Source: Arthrinium phaeospermum
Taxonomy: Eukaryota > Ascomycota > Sordariomycetes > Amphisphaeriales > Apiosporaceae
Direction: 5' to 3'
DNA length: 64,000 bases
Assembly (NCBI GenBank): GCA_006503535.1
Contig: QYRS01000005.1
Span: forward strand, 2,604,001 to 2,668,000
Shown here: piece after piece, positions 1-11,405 of the stretch
Position numbering within the stretch: position 1 is the first letter of the stretch
Layout of the letters: each line of letters begins with the position of its first letter
Program-made: the position numbers and the translations under genes
The notes under the pieces: model-generated
The model's database searches: none
Told to the model about the DNA's origin: nothing
Seen by the model: the letters and a program-made list of their open reading frames with translations, nothing else

Positions 1-1975
1 TCTCTGGTAAGCCGAATGCGCCGCAGCGGCTGGAGCTGGAGCATCTTCGGGTCCAGCAAGAGAGAGAGCTAATCGAACTAGAATCTCGACACGAACGGGA
101 ACAACGCGAATCTCACGTAGATGAACCGGATCAACAACGACAAGGGGAGAGACAACAGAACGAGAGACGGCAACTGGAAGAGCAGCATCAAGGGGAACAT
201 CAGCGTCTGTTAGAAGACCAGCAAAGCAGGAGGATCCCACCCCCCAGGCGGCCTCAGACTCCGCGGCCTACTCTATACGCAGGATATCATAACCTACCAC
301 ACCATCCTACCGCTGGTCCCACCGCCGACGCCGGTACCTCTTCCTTTGCCTCTACAGCCCGTGCCACAAATGACAGGCCTGAAGACAACCCCCACCGGAA
401 GAATCTGGAGAACCTCTTCGAAAACCTTCGAAGAGAGCGAGAGCAGGGGGAGGAAACCGTGGGCTTTAGGGAACCACTCCGAGGTGTAAGGGGCATTGCT
501 GCAGACCGAGGACTTGGCGGTGGGGTGCCAACCACCAAACTCCCCGAACCACCCTTCAGGCCCCAGACGGCGGAGGAACGACGAGCCAATCCGTCCCAAT
601 GGGCGCCAAGCGCGCCGTATTATATCTCGGCGCCATCGAAGGAGGAGTGGAAACAGTGGTGGCCGAACGCTTGGAAGCCGGACAGCGCGCCGGGCAACGG
701 AAGACCACGCCCCGGACCTGGGGAGATCCTGCCCTTGCCGCCCCCGGCTAGTAAAGGGAGACCGCCGCACCCAGGACCCAGAGATATGCTACCATTGCCG
801 GCGGCGACGACGAAGACTGATGAGCAGAAAACCTTCCGCGCCGGCAAAGAGGTCCAGAAGAGGAGGACGAACAGAAACCGGTAGGTGATCCTTTCTGTTT
901 TTGTCTTTAAATATTCTCCCCACGCGCCGATAGTTACTTGTTATCCTGAACCCAGTCACTCTATTGCATAGGGTCATAGGTGCTAACATCCAGTCTGATC
1001 AGGCAACTCATCGCTCAACCCGTCCAACCAACGGATTTCTCATTTCAGGCGCCGCCCAGCAATACCGACAGCATACAAGGATATGGTCGTGGCGTGAACA
1101 ATGGCGGCCAATTCCCCCATCACATGCCTCAGGGAGGAGTGCAGCAGGACCAGTTGTCTTTCCACCCCCCACCGGCGGCCTCCAGCTTCGACAGGCCCTT
1201 TGGCCAGCCGCCGCCGCCTCAGCCTCAGCCTCAGCCAGGGATGGGATACGGCACGGATCATGCCTACCCTTACGGGCGACCTCCCAATGCCGACAGTGAC
1301 AACCGTCACATCAGCGGCCATTATGGTTATAACAGCCCTTATTCTTCGCCCTACGCAAGCGCTGCCCACAACAACCCTCCCCCTCCTCATCCTCCACACG
1401 GCTACAGGGATCGACTCGCCACGCTTAGTGACCTGGCCGCTGACCAGCCGCCTCTTGTACCACCGCCGCAGCCGCAGCATGGCAATTCCGATGACGACTT
1501 GAGGTCCTACTACCGCGCAATCCTCGCCTCTACCAGAGGAAGATTAGCGGCGGCGGGGGTCGCCGATGATGCTGTTGCTGCTGCCGCTGCTGCTGCCTCC
1601 AGTGCCACCGCCGCTATTGCCACCCCGCCACCGTCCTCGCCCTGGCGGAGGGACCCAGCGGCGTTGAATCAACCGGGAGGACAAGGGCCCCCAAGGGGCG
1701 GCGGCGGCACGCCCTCGTCACCGCTGGCGCCGGCGGAGGGGCAACGTAGCGGTAACAGCAGGCCGGAGCTACCGCCTCTCCCTTACCTCGGGACGGGACC
1801 TGCCCCGGCTGCCGCTTCCGCTTTTGCTTCTTCTTCGTCGTCTCTTCGTCGGGCTCGGACGGTTGATCGGGATGGGGATAGGGATACCATCATGCAAACG
1901 GCGGATCGTGATCAGCATAGTGGTAACACCACAGAGGAAGAGGAGGAGCAGCAGGACGGCGACAACAAGGATTAG
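1..1975 (+). CDS. 3' part of a low-complexity fungal protein (5' end outside the window)
   Basis: An open frame enters at base 3 and runs to 880. A 113-nt intron (881-993) has donor GTAGGT, branch GCTAAC and acceptor CAG, and exon 994-1975 ends in TAG. The phases agree (phase 2). The visible protein is disordered. It starts with a Gln/Glu/Arg-rich, coiled-coil-like stretch, passes a Trp-rich patch (EEWKQWWPNAW), then becomes Pro/Gln/His/Gly-rich, with an Ala run and an acidic tail ending EEEEEQQDGDNKD. No catalytic domain is visible and I do not recognise the family. A weaker donor at 852 would also keep the frame. The start codon and N-terminus lie left of the window. Real coding is likely because the frame is long, open on both sides of a good intron and terminates cleanly; the function is unknown. 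Confidence 0.65.
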
Positions 1976-2814
1976 GGATCGTCTCCGCCGCCCCTTCGTC
2001 GCTGGGCTCAGGGGGGTGATGATACGGATGATAGCGGTGACACCAATGTCTTGCCCGAGGAGGACAAATAGCGGGTTTGCTAGCAGACCGATGGGGACGA
2101 AGGACGGGATGGCGAACCCATGGGGTAGGATCTCGGGCCACCGGATAACATGGGAGTTTGGCTGCAACTTTGACTATTGCTGCTCGGGGGATCTCCCCGA
2201 AGCGTTGGGACGTTGGTTGAGGGGTCAGAAGTAGTAGCTGGCCGGTAGGCGTACAGGCGAGAAGAGGGTGTTGTTGGTTTAGTCTGTATTGGTTAGGGGT
2301 GTGTATGCATTGTGCTTGCACTGCATGGTTTGGGGAAGAAGGATAATGCCTCCTCCGTGTTGTCCAGCGAACGGGTATAGTTGTTGCTTTTTGTATTGCT
2401 GTGCCCATTGGGACGCCAGCGACTCGATAGGGGCTCACAACATAACAGATAGCACTCACGTAGATGGTATTCTATCAATATCAAAATGCGAAAGATTGCA
2501 CGTTATATGAGCATATTCTCATTAGCAAAGTTTTGAAATGCCTCGAGATAAGTGTATCGAAGAAATGTACTCGCAAAAGGCAGTTGGTGCCTGCGATGCC
2601 CTTATCAAATGAGATATATAGATATATCGCAATAGCATAAGCATGCCATACGCATTCCAAAAAGGGGTAAACAGCAAGAAGCAAGATTCGGAAGTTCAGA
2701 AATAGTTTATTGAGGCTTTAGTACACGGAGGGCCTAGGGTACTTGTTACAAAGGGAATTATGCGTGTGAACCGCTCCCCTCCCGTCTCTCTATCTTGTCG
2801 CTTCAAGCAGCAAT
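1976..2814. other. Intergenic, convergent 3' ends
   Basis: This stretch lies between the stop of the low-complexity gene and the stop of the ATP synthase gamma gene, so it should carry two 3' UTRs. The second half is AT-rich. Small open frames here have no recognisable protein features. I see nothing else. Confidence 0.6.
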
Positions 2815-4016
2815 TTACATGTCCGCGGAGGCCGTGGCACCAGTGATAATCTCGACCAGCTCTCCGGTAATGACGGCTTGACGGGTTCGGTTGTACAGAA
2901 TCTGGTACTTTCCGATCATCTCACCAGCGTTCTTGGAGGCGTTCTGTAGAAAATTGGTCAATACTGATCTTGACGGTGCACAGTTCAGGGGGGAAAGACT
3001 TACATCCATGGCGTTGCGACGGGCAGAGATCTCGCAAGCGTGACCCTCGGCCAGAGCCCAGTAGAGAGAGTTGGCAAGAGCGTACTCGCGCATGTTGGGG
3101 ATGAGCTCCTCGTCAACCTCGAAAGCGGAGAAGTTGGGAGAGGCGGCAATGGCATCCTCAGAGAAGGCGTCGATGACGGTGGGCTCGTAGCTGGTGGCGT
3201 TGATGAACTTGTTGTAGAGGATCTTGATGCCGGAGTACTGGGTCTGGAGCTGGACAATCTGGTCGGCAATGGCCTGGGCGTCGGCGAAGGTAGGGACGTT
3301 CTTGCCAATACCGGCGAAGTTCAGGACAATGTCGTTGCCGTTGGTGCGGCCCAGCTGGGAACGAGCCTTCTCGCCGATGATGACAAGCTCGGCCGAGCCC
3401 TGGGGGATGGTGCGGCGGACCCATCGCGACAGACCGGAGTGAACACCACCGCAAAGACCCTTGTCGGAACTGCAGATGACGTAGAGGGGCTTCTTGTCCT
3501 CGCTCTCGAGGGCCTTGGTCTCAGCAGCGTCGTAGACCTCGTTGGAAGCCTCGCCGTACTTCTTGGCGTCGTTCATGGCCCGCTGGGCGCGGGTCAGCTT
3601 GGTGGAGGCGACAATCTTCATGGTCTTGGTGATCTTCTCGATGTTGCGAATCGACTTGAGACGACCCTCGATCTCACGCAGGGTAGCGTAAGTGGCCGCA
3701 TTCTGGGCAGTGCTGCGCGGGCGAGCGAAAATAGTGTCAGCTTCCAATTATTCCAATATGTAACTCAACCCACAAGCTCCATAACCAAGCCGAGTAAGAG
3801 TGTCTTCTTCGTCATCTTTCACAATTCCGGACCCATTGGTCGACGAGCTCCCGTCTCTCGGTTATGGCCCTGGGCCAGCATGCTGTCCTGTTCCCAAATT
3901 CTTCCTCTCCGAATTGACACCACCCCAACAGCAGAAAAATATCCGACGTACCGAGCAGGAATAGCCGCAGCTACGGCTCCAGCGCGCAAAGCCGGTCTTG
4001 CCGCCCTCGAAAGCAT
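2815..4016 (-). CDS. ATP3: Mitochondrial ATP synthase subunit gamma
   Basis: This is the central rotating shaft of F1-ATP synthase, in the mitochondrial matrix. It couples proton flow through Fo to ATP synthesis in the alpha3beta3 hexamer. There are three exons on the minus strand: 4016-3952, 3712-3004 and 2943-2815. Introns are 3713-3951 (donor GTACGT) and 2944-3003 (donor GTAAGT, acceptor CTACAG). The model gives 300 residues, normal for fungi. Exon 1 encodes an Arg/Ala-rich presequence (MLSRAARPALRAG). The gamma signatures follow: LREIEGRLKSIRNIEKITKT near the N-terminus, SSDKGLCGGVHSG, and a C-terminal helix with MIGKYQILYNRTRQAVITGE. The 60-nt intron is a multiple of three without a stop, so retention would insert 20 residues. 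Start 4016 was chosen because it yields the presequence and the phase-2 splice closes. The family assignment is certain. Confidence 0.96.
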
Positions 4017-5832
4017 CGTGGAGGGTATTGGAAGGTAATTGGTGTCCCGGGTTCGATTCTCAGCGGTGACACGATTGACCACGGATACTCCTCGCGATCA
4101 ATTGGTCTGGGGTCGATGGAGGGTGGTTGAATGGATTGATTAACTTGGAGTCGGTTCAATTCGGGCTCAACTGTCTGCTCGAACTCGCTGCTACCAAGCA
4201 AAGCTCCATTTTCCCTCTCGTCAATTTTCGGCACGGGCCTAACTCTTTCCGACCAAGCTTCCGTAAGTACCCCCAAGCCAAGGTAAGGTTTTCCAAGGTA
4301 AAGCCTCTCCGCCGGGTGCTCGCAGCACCAGCCACACACACCAGCCTCGTCCCCAATCAATTCAATGTTTATCCGATGGGATCTTTGTTCTCCACCGCGA
4401 TCTTGCCACCTGTTCGCAGATTATGTGACGGCTGGTGGCTCCTTTTGGATTTTTCTGATACCGGCACGCCTCCCTCCCTTCCCGTGTTCTCTCATTCTCT
4501 CCCCCATTGTTCTGCTTCTGTCGCAGGGTGGATGCTCTCGGCGTTTAACGTAAGCGGAAAGAGACCACTCATTCCTCCCATGCTGCCTGCATGCTTATGC
4601 TCCCTCACACGCCCAGTCTCGTACACACGCCTCGGAGTCGCGCTGCCTCGCTGCCTTTTCCTCACTTGCATCGAAAGTAGCAATTACAGAGCCCACTTAT
4701 TCAGCCCAGCCATTCCTCCTACAGACACTAACAATAATTTTTTCTTTTTCCCTGGCGGCGGAGTGGATGCCGCGCTCCTTGCTCGCTCGCTCGCTGCTGC
4801 GCTCTCCCTACGAGCCTACTGCCTATGTCATGTCACACTGACAATTCTTTGTGGAAGAGTTACAGCCACATTCTTCCTTCCACCAGCCGAGCCTCCTCTC
4901 ATTGGCTTGACGTTGCCGACTCGCGCTTCCAGAAGCCCAGAAGGTACTGTAGGTAGGCACGCCGTCAAGTCAGTGATTGAATCTGGGTATATCGCCCGTT
5001 TGACAATAGAACGTTCCTTCAATGATGGGGGCAGAAAACCCAATGGTGACGATAAGCAATAGTTACATCTTATCTACTCAATTTTATTCCTGACAATCAT
5101 CATCGTTTCCATTCATCCATCTACCAAACAAATCCATGACCTATAGTAGCGAGTAAGTATTGTGGCTAGGAAGTGGATAATCTGGATGCTGGAAAGCGCG
5201 GAGCCGACAGAACAGCCTTTCTCTACTTTACTTTCTACTGGCCTTTTCTCTTTGCAGCAGTATCCCATCTGCATCAGCCATCCACTCTTTGTGTTAACGC
5301 CACCACTGGGGGCGAGCCTAGTGACAACTGCCTCTCGCAAGTCCAGACTTGGGTAAGGCTTCTCTTCTTCTTCTTTTCTCCCCCGGTCATCGCAGTGAGC
5401 CGTACTTTCCCTCTTCCTTTTCTCTTCCTCTCGGTTTTTGCTGTCCATTCTCCTATAGACTCGGTTGGCTTCCGTAGCAAGAAAACCCGGTTTTAAATGG
5501 ACAATCGATCAACAATTCACACAAATCTAGGCTAACCACCCATCGATTCACCTTTTCTCTATTCGACCTCTGGAAACTCTCGGTGGATGTTTACTCGACG
5601 AGCCCTCTCGAATAACCGTTGGCTCCAGGGTCTCTGTTGAAAATCCTCGGCCTGGCCTCTTACGGTTACTACCTTTGACGCCAGCCTTTCAACAACACCC
5701 TCTACCAAGTCCACCTTCGGCTTTCGAGGACTAACACGCCAGCTCCCTAGAGAGAGCAGCTTGGTTACGCAGACCCTCCAAGCACATCGACGCCTTCACA
5801 CGACGCGACAAAGCCGCCCAACCACCACCATC
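4017..5832. other. Divergent promoter region, ATP3 / TOP1
   Basis: About 1.8 kb separates the two divergent starts. It must contain both promoters and 5' UTRs. Pyrimidine-rich tracts are common, especially 5340-5460 and 5640-5830, just before the topoisomerase start. A 311-codon open frame at 4127-5062 has biased composition and no domain, so I do not call it a gene. Confidence 0.6.
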
Positions 5833-8800
5833 ATGTCTTCCGATCTATCTGACGACGACATGCCTTTGGCACGTCCCAATGGCAAGCGTAAGTATTTTTT
5901 CCGAATTGCGTTGGATCCAGCCCAGGTCGCGTAATGCGACTGCTCACGATGCGGTAGCCCGCGCGGTTCCAACCACTTTGACTTCGCATCCCTCGAACCC
6001 GACCCATCTATCTACGCGACTGCTACTTTGGCTGGCCTCCTTCGAACCACTTCATTCGGGTCCATCGCAAACCGAACTAATTTTGTTTTCTTCTAGTCTC
6101 CAAGGATACCATCTCGAAGTCGGAAGACAAGGCTATGGACAAAGGCGACTCAGCAGGCACTCCGCTGCCTGCTCCGATTTCCATCCGCAATGGCCCCGTC
6201 CAGGATGCCGATGCGATGGATGTAGACAGTCCTGCGGTCAACGGTCACAAGCGGAAGGCACGAACCTCACTCAACCACAAGCCCAGCTACAAGGACGAAT
6301 CCGACAGTGATGACCAACCCATGGTATGTACCTACTCTCTGTTCATCCAAACGGCTTCGCCCGAGCCTGGAATTGTGACTGACCCGTTTCAGCTCAAGCG
6401 CCAAAAAAAGAAGACGGCTGTTTCCGACGACTCTGACGATGATGTTCCCCTAACCAAGCGAAATTCGAGATTGCCGCCCAAGGCGAGCAAGAGCGACATG
6501 CTGGATGTGGACTCGGATGACGACGACAAGCCTCTGCACGTTCAACTGGCGCAGAAGAAGAAGGACATCGAGAAGGCCGCAGCAAAGGATGCGAAGAAGC
6601 CTGCACCAAAGAAGAAGCCTATCAAGGACGAATCTGACTCAGACGCCCCTCTTGCCAGCGCCAAGGGTAAGAAGCGACAGTCCAACGGCACTGTCAAGAA
6701 GACGAATGGTGTCAAGAAGGAAGAATCTGATTCGGATGCACCCATCCGCAAGAAGGCGAAGCCGGCACCAGCTGCTGCCAAGGGCAAGGCTGCTGCTGCT
6801 CCCGCCAAGGGCAAAGCCGCCACCACGGCCAAGGGCAAGGCCGCTGCCACCGCTGCTGCCAAGAAGGGCGCAAAGACCAAGAAGGAGGAAAGCGAGGAGC
6901 CCGCGGAAGGCGACGAGGAAGAGTTCGAATGGTGGAATGCGCCCAAGAAGGAGGACGATTCTACCAAGTGGGAAACCCTCGAACACAATGGAGTCATGTT
7001 CCCTCCGCCTTATGAGCCTTTGCCCAAGCACGTCAAACTGCTCTATGACGGTACTCCGGTCACCCTTCAACCAGATGCCGAAGAGGTCGCGACTTTCTTT
7101 GGTGGCATGCTTCATCAGCCTCACCACGTAGAGAACCCTACATTCCAGAGCAATTTCTTCGCCGACTTTAAGAAAGTCGTCGACGAGACGGGCGGTGCTA
7201 AGGATAAGCAAGGACATAAGGTTGACATCAAGAAGTTCGATAAGCTCGACTTCAAGCCCATCTTCGAATATATGCAAGCACAGAGCGAGATGAAGAAGAA
7301 CCGCAGCAAAGAGGAGAAGAAGGCTGAAAGCGAGGCCAAGAAAGAGCTCGAGAAGCCTTACAACTTCTGCAAGTGGGATGGAAGGACCCAAAAAGTTGGC
7401 AACTTCCGAGTCGAACCTCCTAGTCTCTTCCGCGGCCGTGGTGAGCATCCCAAGACCGGTAGACTCAAGCTGCGCGTAGCGCCCGAACAAATTACTATCA
7501 ACATCGGCAAGGAAGCCAAGGTGCCTGCGCCTCCGCCCGGCCACAAGTGGAAAGCAGTCCAGCACGACAAGACGGCCACTTGGTTGGCTATGTGGCAGGA
7601 AAACATCAACGGTGCGTACAAGTATGTTATGCTTGCCGCGAACAGTGATGTCAAGGGCCAAGCCGATTTCAACAAGTTTGAGAAGGCGCGTGAGCTCAAG
7701 AAGTATATCGACAAGATCCGCAGAGATTACACCCGCGATCTCCGTGCAGAGGTCATGGCCGACCGCCAAAGAGCTACAGCCATCTACTTGATCGACAAGC
7801 TCGCCCTGAGAGCCGGTAACGAGAAGGACACTGAGAATGAAGCCGAGACCGTTGGATGCTGTTCTCTCAAGTTTGAGCACATCACACTGCGGGAACCCGA
7901 CACTGTTATTTTCGACTTCTTGGGCAAGGACAGTATCCGTTACTACGATGAGGTCAAGGTCGAGCGCCAGGTCTTCAAGAACCTGAAAATGTTCAAGAAG
8001 CCGCCCAAAGGTGAAGGCGACGACATCTTCGACCGACTTACCACTTCGTCGCTGAACAAGCATCTGTCCACGTACATGAAGGGTTTGACTGCCAAGGTGT
8101 TCCGTACCTACAACGCCTCATACACGATGAGCAAGCTGCTCGGAGAAATGGAGGCCAACACTAACCTGACCATGGCGGAGAAGATTGCCGTCTACAACAA
8201 AGCCAACCGCGAAGTGGCCATTCTGTGTAACCACAAGCGGACAGTTGGTGCCAACCACGAGGCGCAGATGCAGAAGATGAGCGACCGTATCAAGGGCCTC
8301 AAGTATCAGAAGTGGCGCACCAAGGCCATGATGTTAGCCGTGGACCCCAAGCAAAAGAAGAAGAAGGGTGCCGACTACTTTGCCCTCGAAGAAGACCTTG
8401 ATGAGCAATGGATCCAGGATCACATCAAGTTTCTGGTGGAGGAGGAGCGGACCAAGACGACCAAGAAGTTCGAGAAGGAGAACGAGAAGCGCAAGGCCGA
8501 TGGTGAGAAGCCGCATCCTGAAAAGGAGCTCAAGACTCGACTTAAGGAGGTCGATGAGTACGAGAAGCAGCTTAAGAAGGAGGCCAAAACGAAGAAGGTT
8601 GAGCCCGAGGGCAAGTCTCCCTCAGTCGAGAAGTACGAGACGGCGGTCAAGAAGATCGACGAGCGTATTCACACCCAGGAGATCGCTGCCGCCGATCGCG
8701 AGGGTAACAAGGAGGTTGCCCTGGGTACCTCCAAGATCGTAAGTCTACAACCCATATTCGATGCCGATTTTATCTTAAGCGAGCAGTTGTACTAACCTGA

Positions 8801-8947
8801 CTCTTACAGAACTACATCGACCCCCGCCTGACCGTCGTCTTCTGCAAGAAGTTTGATGTGCCCATTGAGAAGTTCTTCTCCAAGACGCTGAGGGAGAAGT
8901 TCAACTGGGCCATCAAATCCATTCAAGACGACGAGTGGGAGTTCTGA
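5833..8947 (+). CDS. TOP1: DNA topoisomerase I (type IB)
   Basis: This nuclear enzyme relaxes supercoils by nicking one strand through a 3'-phosphotyrosine link. Exons are 5833-5887, 6097-6323, 6393-8738 and 8810-8947, giving 921 residues. All introns have GT/AG ends and closing phases; the 69-nt intron 2 is a multiple of three and stop-free. Residues 1 to about 270 are a Lys/Glu/Ala-rich, nuclear-signal-rich tail. The core follows, starting around WWNAPKKED and including [14 protein letters not shown]. Catalytic Arg lies in [10 protein letters not shown], Lys in [10 protein letters not shown], Arg in [10 protein letters not shown] and His in ILCNHKRT. A charged coiled-coil linker precedes the last exon, where the nucleophile Tyr (about 878) sits in [14 protein letters not shown]. 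The final intron lies immediately before the Asn-Tyr, so the last exon is essential. Promoter and 5' UTR are shared with the divergent ATP3. Confidence 0.97.
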
Positions 8948-11405
8948 GCACACCTTGTTTACTGTTTTTGCTTCATGCTCCCCGATCTCATCCGAACCTC
9001 GTCACCTACTCAACCATTACTTAAAGCAACCATGTTATAATTGTATATCTGTACTATCATGCATATCCAGCGGTCCACAGAGATGGAGAGACCCAAAATA
9101 GTCTAGCTGGACTCAGCAGATCCAGCAGATCTAGCAGATTCTAGGCTTATTACGGTCTTTTTTCTTGGCCTCGCCGCGTCAGCTCAGCCTCAGAGCCGTC
9201 ATTCCCACTGGCAAGTTGCTTCTTTGTGACCTTGCCGGTAGGTGTGGTTGGTGCCTCGACCAGCTGCAGCGTGCCTCCACTTGGCCTATCTGCCCTTTGA
9301 TTCATCAAAGCGTTTGCGTTTGCGTTGCGTTTGCGTTGCATCAATCAGGGGAGTTTCGCCTGGACTGGACGTTGGCAGATTATCCGCCCATTACTCGTCA
9401 TCTCAATAGGCCGTCTTCTTTTCCCGACTTGCATATAGACGCAATGAAAAAGACGTAAATTACCTTATACACTAGTGTACCATTACCTCTGTGAATTCTG
9501 CTCTCTTCGTGATATCGAAACCTTGTGAAAGTCTTCCTTTGCAAGGGGTACTTGATGTTTTTGTATCGATCGGTGTGCTAGAATCTTCCGGTTCAAATGG
9601 TGCTATCTAAGCAGACACATTCCGATTTTCGGTGACTCGAATTCTGACGTTGATGATATGATCGATCTCGTTGGACCTTGACCGCTGACGAAACCCAAGA
9701 AGATGCAGGGCCAGATAGCATTGGGGATTGGTGCGCGCATATGCGTTGGCAAACATAATACGAGCTGCCCCTATCCCATATTTGTGGAGTTCGGATAGGG
9801 GTAGCTTCTGCATTTCTGGAGCCAGGCCTCATCTACCAGATTGTCATCGGTGTTGTATGTATATTAGCGGCTTTTTGTGTCAGAAGAGGAAAGTGAGATT
9901 CTGGCGTGGTCTTATTTTATTTTTGTTGTTGATTTCGGGTCGAGATGCTCTTTGACATCCATTAATCCCAGCGAACGTGGGGCCGCTGCCTTGGGATCTT
10001 GGGGGAAGGGGGCAAGGGGATGTTGAATTTCTCCTAGTTAGGATGCCAGACGCCACTGGACCGACGACGAGCATCATTCCAAGTGCGTGGCGAGAAAAAA
10101 TAGAGACGGAATCGCATGTTGTTGCTGTTTATTACTTGCTAGAGACATGAATAACACTTCAGTCAGTATCTGCGTACCAGTCGGTGCTGCTGCGCGAGCT
10201 TCGATCACACACACGGGCTTGTAATATCTGGCACCTATGGCAAGAAATACGCAACATGTGTTCTAGCCGACAGTCATTCCCGACAATGATTTTATTCCTG
10301 GTTTATATCGTGGGTCACTTACGGAGAGGCGCAGACAACACGGAGATAGCAATAGCAACTCAACAGAGGAGCATACCAAAAATGCCCCTTCGCTCCGTGG
10401 TCATTGCCCCCAACCCAGGTAAAGGAACACCTGACGAAAGATGCTCATATCCATCCGACTTTTTCTCATGGGATGAACGATGGGCTCAGTCGACACCAAA
10501 AGCCATTGCCCGTCCATTCACTCGGTTATCGAAGCCCTCGGCAAATGTCTTGGATCTACCATCGATCCACCCAACACGTAGACTACATACATAATGGAAA
10601 TAACAAGCCGACTCTATACAGCAAACTAATGCGATAAGGATAGCCCACATACTTAGCCTAAGCAGTATGAACGCCATGCCGAATACCGGCACAAGGCACC
10701 GCAAACCTTATCGTCTCTTTTCAGGGAATACCCGGCCGAAGCAAATCCAGCTAGCCCTTCACCGCCGGGGATTTCCTCCGAAGTGTCTGCCGGATTCCGT
10801 CGCACCGAGTCAAGCCCCCTCACTCGAGCTGTCCGGTTCCGAAGCTAGACCCCCATCGCGGAACTTGCCCTGATTGATCATACAGTAGAATGCAGGCGGA
10901 CAGACAAAATCTTCCCCGATCTTGCTTGCAGTGAGTTAAGTTGACAAGTACGTAACACCCCGTCCCGAGTACTTGTGACCCAGACGCCTGCGCGTCACTT
11001 GGATAGCCTGATATGACAGCCTTCTGTAGTTGTAGTTGTAGTTATTGATTATGGAACAATTTCTTGCTGTACTAGAAGTTACTACTGATCTGTATGTCTA
11101 AACCCCGATGCCGTGTTGTTTTAGCCAACCCCTTTGCTCCCGGCGGCCCAAGCCCATAAGGCATTGTAACGTACCATGTATGTATGCTGATACTATGCTA
11201 GAGAGGTCAAAACGAATAAATAAAAGGTGTGAAGTGAAGTAAAGCACCAAGTAAAGACCCGTGATTCCAATGTGTAAACACCATTTACTTCGCAGTCTCG
11301 TTGCAGGATGCCCCCCATTAACCAAGCCCAATAGAAGAAGGGGTATATCACGAAGCAGAGCTTTGAGGGAGTATGGAAGAAAATATTGACTTTCTTCTCT
11401 CTTCT
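8948..11405. other. Intergenic, convergent 3' ends (2.5 kb)
   Basis: This lies between the TOP1 stop and the Mg-transporter stop. It contains short-unit repeats (a CAGATC/CAGCAGATC-like run near 9115-9140 and GCGTTT/GCGTTGC units near 9308-9340) and is moderately AT-rich. Open frames here are short with no recognisable domain. I find no convincing gene. Confidence 0.5.

Noticed and set aside
4046..4063. tRNA-like T-loop motif (GGGTTCGATTC)
   Set aside because: No matching D-arm, anticodon arm or acceptor stem around it; it sits just upstream of the ATP3 start.
4127..5062. 311-codon plus-strand open frame between ATP3 and TOP1
   Set aside because: Lies in the divergent promoter, has erratic composition with no domain or membrane topology, and no splice signals or paralog support it.
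6639..8063. 474-codon antisense frame
   Set aside because: Shadow of the topoisomerase I coding strand; composition follows from codon bias of the true gene.
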